Positions 55,661-64,000 of a stretch of DNA of 64,000 bases are shown one piece after another. The notes under the pieces were generated by a model. The model worked only from the letters and a program-made list of their open reading frames with translations. It did no database searches and was not told the DNA's origin. This DNA is from Metellina segmentata (lineage: Eukaryota; Arthropoda; Arachnida; Araneae; Tetragnathidae). Location of the stretch: the NCBI GenBank assembly GCA_947359465.1, contig OX375873.1:131146899-131210898 (forward strand), read 5' to 3'. Each line of letters opens with the position of its first letter. The stretch's first letter is position 1. Both the position numbers and the translations under genes were made by a program.

Positions 55661-57075
55661 CTGTTTGTAAAAAAATGCAACACTATGAAGGAGTCATCAG
55701 AATTAAATGAAATTTAAAACACAAACGGCCTGTATTAGTACAAATAAATGAATAAATTTTCAAAGAAAAAAAAAAACCTTTTTTTAAATGTTCGAAATCA
55801 GTATTTGGTGTAGCCACGACGCGCTGCAATAAGTGCTGCTATAAGAGGTGGCATGGAGTAAAATAGATGTTGAATGTCTGCTTTTGGAAGACAATTCCAT
55901 ATTGTTTGTATGCGCACCCAAGGTTTGTCCTTTGAAGCCGTAGGACGCGGATCACGAGCGAGACGCCGACCAACCAAATTGCACACGTGCTCAAAAGGCT
56001 ACATATCCAGCGAATAAGCAGTCCAAGGAAGAAGTTGCTTTTGTTGGGCTGAAAAGAAGTCTCGAACATTCCTTGCAACATGTGGGCGTGCATTATCCTG
56101 TGAAAAGATAGCTCCAGTGATGCCTTGAAGGAAGGGAACGACTTCGGGCTCTAGCACTTCACGGACGTACCTGTTGCTATGCAGATTACCCTCAATTCGT
56201 AGCATCTGAGATCGTCCATGATATCGCACCCCAGACCAGAACTCCGGGTGTTCGGCCACTATCACGTTCGATAACGCACTCTGGAAGGCAACGTTCACCG
56301 GCATAGCGTCTAACACGAATGCGGTCATCATGGTTCCACAAATTAAAGCGGGATTCGTCAGAAAAGACAACTTGTTGCTAATCAGCCCGCCAGGCTCTGT
56401 GCTCATGAGCCCATTGCAGACGCAGCCGTCGATGGTTTGCCGTGAGGGGGATCCTGCATAAAGGAATCCTTTCACGCAGTCCACGGTGCAACAGAGGTCG
56501 GCGAATTGACGAAGCGGACATTAGTACACCTGTAGTAGTAAACCAAAGTGCTGCCAACTGCCTGGAGGAAGCTGTACGGTCATTCACCGCCATGTGGACC
56601 AGGTGTCTATCATCGAGTGCTGACGACACCTTCCGTCGTCCACTCCAGGTTTTTCGAGTTGTCCGGTGCTCGTCGGTTCACTGCTTACAAACTCGCATCA
56701 CTGTGAAACTGTTCTGCTGCACACGAGCTGTTATTGCGCGATAGGAAAATCCTCCTTCGCGAAGGCCGATGATTCTCCACTGTTCAAACTACGTAAGTTG
56801 TTGAAATTTCACCGTATTTCGTCGTGGAGGCATACTTAGGTCTCACTAAACGTTCGCCACTAAAAAATAACCAGGCACTATTTTCAACGTATCGCTACAG
56901 CCCTCTATTTATACGCTTTTAAGATCAATTCAGAGGGTGCTGATCGCACCACGCATGAGTGGTGGCTCTGAAACTTTACTACTTTGAATATCATCCTATA
57001 ATTGACATTTGCTGCAAATTTCCTTTCATTCGGATGATTCCTTCATGGTGTTGCATTTTTTACAAACAGCTGTGC
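55661..57075 (-). mobile_element. Tc1-type transposon, near full length, decayed
   Basis: The ends read CTGTTTGTAAAAAAATGCAA CACTATGAAGGA on the left and the inverted counterpart CTGTTTGTAAAAAATGCAAC ACCATGAAGGA on the right (57070 inward); similarity goes on for about 50 bases. The TA target duplication is not clear. The 1.4-kb length and one minus-strand transposase fit a Tc1 element. Confidence 0.85.
55798..56833 (-). pseudogene. Tc1-type transposase with four stops and a frameshift (DD34E)
   Basis: Starts MPPRRNTVKFQQLT at 56833. In-frame stops lie at codons 15 and 52 and again after AHEHRAWRAD (56378-56380). Between come the helix-turn-helix region (IIGLREGGFSYRAITARVQQ) and the second DNA-binding part (NDRTASSRQLAALW). 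The first catalytic Asp is in VVFSDESRFNLW. A frameshift at about 56221-56225, after VWGAIS, moves on to YHGRSQMLRIEGNLHSNRY, the second Asp (FSQDNARPH) and, after a TAG at 55999-56001, the Glu (PFEHVCN), 34 positions from the Asp. It ends ARRGYTKY at 55798. All three acidic residues survive but the gene is dead. Confidence 0.93.
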
Positions 57076-60000
57076 AATTTTTTAAATTTAAGAAGTAATG
57101 TAAAATGACTCTTTATATGTGTGTGTTATTTGCTATTACCTTTTTAATGTTTTTTTACTAGATGGTCTACTGCTTAATGTAAATTATCTTTAATTTTAAA
57201 TGCATTGATTTTTTGTCTAAGCCACACTATGAGTGATGACATTATCTGTTAAAATTGTTGATAATTTTTCAACAAATAGCATAAGTTCTGCAAACGATAC
57301 AAATTAAAATGTTTTTCAAATACAGTCATGCGATGTAGCTTTGAACTTTTCAGAGGGTGTTCGATCTCGTAGATTTTTAACATTATAAATTATTATGTAG
57401 CCCAATCGGTATTATATTGTAGTACCTTATATAATAAAGTATAGTCATGGTAATCAAATTCAACGCTTATTGAATATTAGTAATTTTAGTACCTTTGTGC
57501 ATTTGATTTGTGCTTATTCATTTAGTTTTGAAACATAAGGTAATATAATGAATAAATAATTATCAGATTGTGCAAAAATTGCTATATGTAATTTCATAAA
57601 ATAGAAAAAAGCAATTTATATTCTTTAAGACGTAAATAGTTTGCTGTGTAATAAAAAGTTTCGAGAATTCAAAATCTGTAATTTTTGAAATATCAGGGTT
57701 GAAAATGTGTGCAAAGAAAATTTGAATAAAGTATTATCTAATCTAATTTATGTTTTATAAAATATTTAACATTTTAATGAAATTTAATTGAACAAATTGT
57801 ATGTGACGCTTGCGTAACCACACAAAATGAGAAGAAAGACAGACTAATGGGGTCGAGTTCAATTACAAAGCTACTACAATCCCTCACAATATGCAAACAT
57901 ATCAACCATTTGGACGAAGTGAGGATACACATTGAGACATCATTGATGGGAAACACTGATTTTGCTTTAGGATGGCCCAAAACAGATGAATAACTTGAAA
58001 TGGGAAGAAATGTGTTCAATGTACGATCAAACTCTCTATTTTTTTTTTTTGTAGTTATCGTTAACTAGTTGATTCTTACCTATGATATCTTACCTATGAT
58101 TACATTATCCATATTTCGCATTTTGAAATGAAACATATAAAATAAAATGAAATGTTAGAAGAACGAATACATGTGTTACAAATAAAATGGATTGTCTTGC
58201 TAAAAAGGTTCCTCTTTTTCACTAGATGTCTTGCAATTAAAAAACAAATCTTCCCTTCGGGTCAGAAAGCGTCCAAGTAAATATTTCCCGAGATTCTGCG
58301 CTTTTATATTTTTGTGTTTAGCGATGGAATGTTTTCTACAGCCGATGTAATTAAATGGGCATTAATGGAACTGTACAGCAAATTCTTAACACACTCTTGA
58401 GGAACAAAAATAAATTTAACTCAAAATTATTTTTAGAATTCCCGTCATAAAACTCCCATTTGCGCTTCGTTCGATAACAAATCAAGAAACGAACATTACC
58501 GCTTAATTCGAAACTAGGGACTTCATTCCTTTTCTCTCGCACATGTCGGTACCCATGTGAACCGCGGCATCGCGCTATTCCCCGTGCACTGTAAGACAAA
58601 GCGTTATAAGCGATTATATGCTAGAATGTGATTGCATTTTTGCGTGAAAATCTCCAGAGAAATCTCATTAAGTGCTAAAGTTTTGCGCAACAACAGCAAA
58701 AAAAGGAGTACATAAACAGCATGCGGCCACAATGCCCAGAAAGCAAAAACAATTGACGTTAGGAGGTTCGCGTGCTTCGTTTTAAACAATGAGAGCGTGA
58801 AGACTTGACACTGCTCGACGCGCCATCTCGCGTGACTCCCGGAACCATTTTAGAATAAGGAATAATTCATTCATTTACTTTGGAGTTGTCACTGCTAGCA
58901 TGTTAGGGCTAAATAAAGTATAACCACTCATAACAAAATCCTTACAACTCTTTTTTTACCACTTTAAACATAGCATGCAGTTTATTGTAGGAAATATTTA
59001 TACGAAAAGAGCCAGGCAATGATGGCCTGAAACACCCACTTTCTTTTTAAAACTCTGTTGCATGACAGGGTTCTAGTAAGTACAGTAGAAATAAAATAGG
59101 CCAACCGATTTTTTTTAATCCATTCATTACGTTCAATATGTTTTCAAATATTTTACCCATAAATTGCTTTCTTACGGAATGTGAAAGAATGTTTTCCGAC
59201 TGCGAATACGATTTGGACTGAATTTTCGCATTTATTTTAAACATGTACATAACTACTCGATACCATTTATTGCTGTGAAAACAAACATGATTACAGAAAA
59301 AGTTTTGACGAAAGGGGTATTTGATGATGTTCCTCTAATCTTTCTACCTGAAACGGTTAACTTGCATGCTTAATGCAAATTGTTAAATGTGTGTTAACCA
59401 CAATAATGAAAAATGTCCATTGCTAAATGTATATTACATTTAATATCTTTATAAAATCCTTAGTGACCATTATTTTATACTTTACTAATAAGACTCTTTA
59501 GGCTCTTTTACCAATTGTGTTGCAAGTTAAAACTATTCTTAACAGTGTTGCATGATGTAAAAGTTGTTATTTTAGTAACTGCAACTGAAAATAATATTCC
59601 TCTGGAGATTTTAATAAATCTCCATTAGAAGAAGCATATGTTTAATGAAATTTGTTATACGATTTTTAGCTGTTTGTTAACGAATTTAGCACAGTATTTG
59701 ATGATTACACTTTTTATAATTTTAAAAATTATCTTCTCTAAATTATAATTTTGTATATACTACTGTGATTAAAAAATATCCGGAATACTACTATCTTCTT
59801 TTAAAATACATATATAGTTTAGATCGTCTGTAAACTTTTATCAAATATTTTTGTGACTTACATAAACATGCGGCACTTACACAAACAATGGTTTATTTAA
59901 TTTTATCGTCTGAATGTAAATTAGTTTTTAATAAGGGAATAATTTTCAGTTTGTTAATTTTCCAACATGTTGAATATAATTTATCAAATAACATGCATGA

Positions 60001-60699
60001 AATTTTGTTCCGCAAGGGAATTTCTGCTACAAACACAATAGAAATGTTGCACAAAGCTTTTCAGACGAATGCTTATCAAAAACAACAGTATTTGGCAGGC
60101 ATAAAAAGTTTAAGGTAGGTAGAGAATCCGTCCTAGATGATTCGCGAAAACGACTTTAAGGCATGTTTTGAGGATTGGAAAAAATGTTGGCAGAATGGCA
60201 TTTAGTCTGTGGAGATAGCTTTGAAGGAGACGTAATAAATTTTGACAGATAAATTGTTACCTTTTGTTTTATGACAGCATTCCGGATACTTTATGATCAC
60301 AGTGGCAGTATTAGTTTCATATAATTTATTTCTACAAGGTTTGTCACAGAAAGTTACACATTTCATAATAACTAATGGTTTTTAGAAAATCTTTGATGTT
60401 AATCTCCTTCCGAAAATATCGGCACTCTTGTTTCTTCCCAAACTACATCGAGCAGGCACTGGTTGGAAGGTGATTTACTTCATAGTCCAAGAGCGTTCCA
60501 CAGAGAAAATGAGTGATTGGTTACTGGCAATACAGCACGGCTCCGGTGAGAAAACAGGCAACTTTGGAACCATTCGAAAATGGTAATGGTAGCCAGGAGA
60601 AATGCAGTCATAAGCAAAATCATGCGTGGTGACCATTATAGGTGAGTATTTGTTTCACCAACTCGGAAATCACTGTTGTGGCTTCCGGCAATGGACGGG
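57076..60699. other. AT-rich sequence; one less AT-rich unique stretch
   Basis: No transposon ends, SINE words or tandem repeats were seen. Between about 58200 and 58860 base composition is more even and the sequence looks unique, but open frames there have no motif. It could be conserved non-coding DNA. Confidence 0.45.
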
Positions 60700-61025
60700 T
60701 AAGGTAAGGTAATTTTATTAACGTTATACTAGAGAAAAACAACAAGCCATTGACGATGGTCCGGGATCAATCCCCTAAGGTAAAGATCCGAGGACGATAT
60801 CACGTAATTTTGGACCTTGGTCAAATGACGAGTCAACACCTGAGCTAGCACCCCAGTCTCCAAACTTTCACACCAACCAAACGTGAGAATTTTTGGCCAC
60901 GACTGATTTAAGTGCACCGGCCGCCTCTACACCATACACTTGCAAATATCCATGCGCAGACCTGGATTCGAAGCAGGGACATTCCGATCTAGAGGCTAGC
61001 ACTTTAACCACCACATCGATTAAAC
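60700..61025 (-). mobile_element. SINE, nearly full length, body type 1
   Basis: On the minus strand the head region near 61020 is decayed. Then come a B-box-like GCTTCGAATCCAGG, the body CTTAAATCAGTCGTGGCC, GGTGCTAGCTCAGGTGTTGA, GGGATTGATCCCGGACCATC and a tail of TTACC repeats (60700-60720). Same family and orientation as 50638-50971. Confidence 0.88.
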
Positions 61026-61057
61026 GGGAGAATTAATAACATGTAATAAAAAAAATT

Positions 61058-61122
<65 letters not shown>
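61058..61122. repeat. Compound microsatellite (CA)n(TA)n
   Basis: About 17 bases of CA followed by about 48 bases of TA. Confidence 0.96.
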
Positions 61123-61124
<2 letters not shown>

Positions 61125-61270
61125 GTTATCAGCAATTATGAATAATTGTGTCATTAATGAAATTGTTGAATTTCGTCTCAGCAGTCTCCCATTAATCCGG
61201 AGGAACCCTTCACAATTTTTTCGGAGCCTTGGGTGCCATGGAACACAGGTTGAAGAACACTTATTTAGAT
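61123..61270. mobile_element. Single hAT-like end
   Basis: From the right the sequence reads GTGTTCTTCAACCTGTGTTC CATGGCACCCAAGGCTCCG, of the CAGTGKTTCTTCAACC type seen at ends of hAT elements. No matching left end was found; the (CA)(TA) tract may have replaced it. Confidence 0.4.
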
Positions 61271-61280
61271 ACATATATGT

Positions 61281-61337
61281 TATTTACAAGGAAGATAGAT
61301 TATTTACAAGGAAAATAGATTATATACAAGGAAGATT
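61281..61337. repeat. 20-bp tandem triplication
   Basis: TATTTACAAGGAAGATAGAT is present three times with two or three changes. Confidence 0.92.
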
Positions 61338-61361
61338 GTTCTTATTGTCTTTCTGCATGTA

Positions 61362-61390
61362 CACTACCCTTCATTAATGGACCGGACGCC
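61362..61390. mobile_element. Solitary Tc1-type terminal repeat
   Basis: After TA comes CACTACCCTTCATTAATGGA CCGGAC, closely matching CACTACCCTACAATAATGGA TCGAAC at 63752. No transposase follows and no second end was found within a few kilobases. Confidence 0.6.
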
Positions 61391-62299
61391 AGCAGATTTG
61401 CATAAAATCCGACTACTTCTTTGGGGGTGTTTTTCGTGGTATGAACTGTAACTTCTACTCTAGGTATGATAAAGTGTTCTATACAAAAAAAAAATTACTG
61501 TTATTTCGTTAAAAACAAAATAGTTTATTCACTATAAACGCCAAATTCTAATATATAAAACATGGAATTCATTATCCTGTTATAATAAACGTATTGTTCA
61601 CGCTCATCAATTCATATTCCAAACTGCACGCAAAGTATGTTTTCAATTAATATTGCAATACGCTATGGAAATATTTGATTGAAGCTGCTGTGAATAATTA
61701 GTTACCGTTAGTATGGTACATTAACAATGAAGATAATTAATAGCATCTCGAAATAACTTCCCGTCTTTTAATACATCAATCTTGGTAGTAAATAATGTGC
61801 TTGATTGTATACAATTACGCATTATGTTTACTTATTTAATGCATAGCGTAATAAACCACAAACTAACTTACATTCGAAGGCGGTGAGCGATAATAACAAG
61901 AACCGTGTTGTATAGTTGAGTGAAACGTTGTACAAAAGAATGTTATAAAAAGCTAATTAACAATGAATTGCGTTATATTTTAATTACGTTTTATTAATAG
62001 AATAATAACGTGTAACACTTGCGTTTTTCCTACGTAGTGTGAAAGATTTATAATGTAATAACACTTAAAGCTGATATTCATTGACACATATTAAATTGGC
62101 TCAAGAAATGTACTATACGAAATAGTTGATTAAAATGGCCCAATAATCATAATGAACATATGTTTAGCTATAATGTAAAAGATAGGGAAAAGAAAAGGGT
62201 TATATTGGAGCATAAGAAAGTGGATCTGAGAAAGAGAATTTCAAAATAACTGTAAATATTTCTAGTCATAATGTGTGAAGTATTATCCTTCCACGTGGT
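61391..62299. other. AT-rich sequence without recognisable feature
   Basis: Many TAAT/ATTA words but no gene or repeat end. Confidence 0.5.
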
Positions 62300-62505
62300 T
62301 TTGACATTATCTCGTCTATCAAGACCTATTCAATTTTGATAAGGACGAGATATCTCGTCATTAAGATACTGCTCTTTTTTATGATGAAAGGTTCAAGATA
62401 TGGTCAGTTTTCTTCTAATAACGAGTTATCAAGATTTGGTTAGTTTTTTTATTCATTAACAAACTATCCTATTAATTTAACTCTCCATCAACTAGAAGGG
62501 TAAAA
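62300..62505. repeat. Palindrome-cored dispersed repeat, copy E
   Basis: Contains the perfect 16-base palindrome GACGAGATATCTCGTC at 62344-62359, followed by ATTAAGATACTG and later GGTCAGTTTTCTTCTAATAA. It ends CTAGAAGGGTAAAATTAA, the inverse of the TTAACCCTTCTGG start of copy B. Confidence 0.8.
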
Positions 62506-63751
62506 TTAATGTTCTAATTTTGAAAAAGAAAAGTTGCTTAGGTATTATCAGTTTAACAGACACCTTATTTAAAGATTCCCTCGATTCTTAAGCCAGTAAA
62601 ATTCGCGCTGGTACTAAATATTTTAAAAACAGGTGCCATCGAGGAAACTTATTTACAGTAAAAAAGGAATTACTGAAGCAATCAAAACAAAAAGCCACGA
62701 AGTCGTACCTAGTGTGAATTTATTTAATTTTCAATATCTCGGTGCCTCTATTTGATAACACTAACCGTTTCTATAGCTTAGTTCTTCATTTCTTCGCCCA
62801 TGATTCCTTAGATGTGCCTCTATTTTAAATATCTTACCATTAACTCATCCTTAAGCACCATTTAAGTCCAGAAATAACGATTTAACACAAATTTTCACTT
62901 TCAAAAATACAACCCACTAATCGGTGCATTACTTTCTTTCGCAAAACCACTCAAGTTGATAAGGAACTAATTTAAACCTCGTCTGCTACTTCGAGGTTGT
63001 TTTTTGCCTCATCAAATCATTTCAATATCCAGTTAATTCCGTGTATCTAAATCAAATTACGCAGGAACCTTCTCGCAAGGAAAAGAAAAACGGGCAACGG
63101 GATGTTTTAATTCCATACGCGTGTGCAGCACGATCGTTCCCGTTGCCTAAAAATTGCCTTATAAATATTTGATACGCCCGGGCGGCGGAGTCTGTGTGCC
63201 TTTCATCGTGCCCGAGAGAACCATTCCTGCGAGCAATGATTAACTTTTATTGTTACTGCTTCTAAGAGATTTTTTTATATATATTATTCATAGCCGACGA
63301 GGTTTCGTAACGGTCGGTCACAGTGATACCAGTTCCCCAGTGAGCCCGGAGTGAAGCAGAAGTACGAAGTTAATGCCGTCTTTCACAAAGTTTTTGTTGT
63401 CATCGGACGAGATTTTCTAAACTGGTAGTGATTTATGTCTTTTTGGGAAGAATCTCTGTTGTTTATAGTATTCGTAGGCTTTGTTATGCTTATAAAGGAG
63501 AGTACGTTGGTAGTCATGTGAATTCTTGTGATGTTGTTTTGTATTGTGTTATTGCTCTCCGAAAAGTGCGTGTTAATTGTATTGTCGGCCTACAGCCGAG
63601 AATCATTAGATCTTAGCGACAAAGAATATTTCGATGCACTGCTGTTGCTGCCTAAGCACGTGTTGATAACATGTCGCAAGTTTTCGCAGCTCATAATTCT
63701 CGTGATTGATTTAATCGTGAGCCAACTGCTCATAACTTTAAATTTAGAATA
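62506..63751. other. Apparently unique sequence, partly GC-richer
   Basis: From about 63040 to 63420 composition is more even, with CGCCCGGGCGGCGG at about 63177. Frames at 63428-63767 have no recognisable domain. It could be a promoter-proximal or conserved non-coding region of a host gene lying outside the window, but no core promoter arrangement or exon can be shown. Confidence 0.4.
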
Positions 63752-64000
63752 CACTACCCTACAATAATGGATCGAACATCAAGATGTGACGATATAAGGG
63801 AAGGGATGCATGTTTAATAGAGGGATAGTCCCCCACTTGCTCCAATTACACTAGCAAATACTTCTGAGCACACTTTCAGCAAGATTTTGATACACAGCTA
63901 TGGGTTCAGTGTTCATTCCTGCTACAAGAATGTCGCCAGTTCAGATGTAGATTTCCGTAAGCGTCGCTCTAACTCGTCCCACAAATGTTCTATGGGGTTT
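63752..64000 (-). mobile_element. Tc1-type transposon, left end, cut by the window edge
   Basis: TA at 63750-63751 is followed by the terminal repeat CACTACCCTACAATAATGGA. A minus-strand transposase C-terminus lies inside, so the rest of the element should continue to the right of the window. Confidence 0.82.
63800..63999 (-). pseudogene. Tc1-type transposase, C-terminal part, broken
   Basis: From 63999 the residues NPIEHLWDELERRLRKS hold the catalytic Glu, followed by a TAG at 63922. The expected next stretch, VYQNLAESVLRSIC, is read in another frame and stops soon after. One frameshift and at least two stops within 200 bases mean that this end is degenerate. Confidence 0.85.

Noticed and set aside
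63428..63767. Host exon near the right edge
   Set aside because: Overlapping frames of 62 and 79 codons have no recognised domain and no convincing splice signals; nothing raises them above chance.
1..64000. A novel multi-gene system such as a defence or biosynthetic cluster
   Set aside because: No cluster of intact genes exists here; all coding traces are broken transposon genes.

Overview
The window is eukaryotic, AT-rich, intron-scale or intergenic DNA made almost entirely of satellite, microsatellite and decayed transposable elements. No host protein-coding exon, rRNA or complete tRNA gene could be supported. The mix (several Tc1-type elements, Helitrons with CTAG ends, piggyBac and hAT remnants, tRNA-headed SINEs, a jockey-like LINE tail) points to an arthropod. 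The Tc1 transposases at 42.9-43.4 kb, 45.1-46.1 kb and 55.8-56.8 kb resemble, from memory, copies very abundant in orb-weaving spiders, so a spider genome is my best guess; this is inference, not proof.

Layout. 1-4853: a tandem satellite with a 171-bp unit (28 full copies plus a partial one), whose diagnostic variants show a higher-order period that goes from 2 to 3 to 4 units along the array. 5.2-5.6 kb: a 31-bp minisatellite. 7.1-7.9 kb: hAT-like remnant. 8.5-10.7 kb: a 2.2-kb inverted-repeat transposon carrying a minus-strand Helitron and a SINE scrap. 13.4-13.9 kb: two different adjacent tandem repeats. 14.4-16.5 kb: a Helitron carrying a Tc1 element with doubled inverted repeats. 16.6-17.4 kb: a SINE cut by a MITE, both with intact target duplications. 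22.1-24.3 kb: an undescribed repeat with an internal minisatellite, cut by an internally deleted piggyBac. 28.3-30.5 kb: Helitron 3' ends and a tandem block of about 185-bp units. 30.7-31.8 kb: second copy of the minisatellite-bearing repeat. 34.3-34.7 kb: LINE 3' end. 38.6-40.7 kb: a second Helitron type, SINE pieces and a clean hAT-type MITE. 42.9-43.4 kb: Tc1 remnant. 43.7-48.8 kb: three Helitrons joined head to tail without spacer, the middle one carrying a Tc1 element. 49.1-51.0 kb: SINEs with shared heads but different bodies. 51.0-52.2 kb: complex minisatellite with microsatellites at one fixed phase. 52.9-54.1 kb: deleted hAT element. 55.3-57.1 kb: SINE and a decayed Tc1. 60.7-61.4 kb: SINE, microsatellite, transposon ends. 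63.75-64 kb: a Tc1 element running off the window.

The coding remnants are all transposases or a retrotransposon tail, and each is broken by stops, frameshifts, deletions or loss of a catalytic residue, so none looks able to move on its own. The main interest lies in the nested insertions, which can be undone exactly by eye, in the satellite's shifting higher-order structure, and in two dispersed repeat families (a palindrome-cored family at five sites and a minisatellite-bearing family at two) that I could not assign to a named class. Long stretches at about 17.4-20.4, 24.6-28.3, 31.8-33.4, 35.5-37.8 and 57.1-60.7 kb show nothing recognisable.
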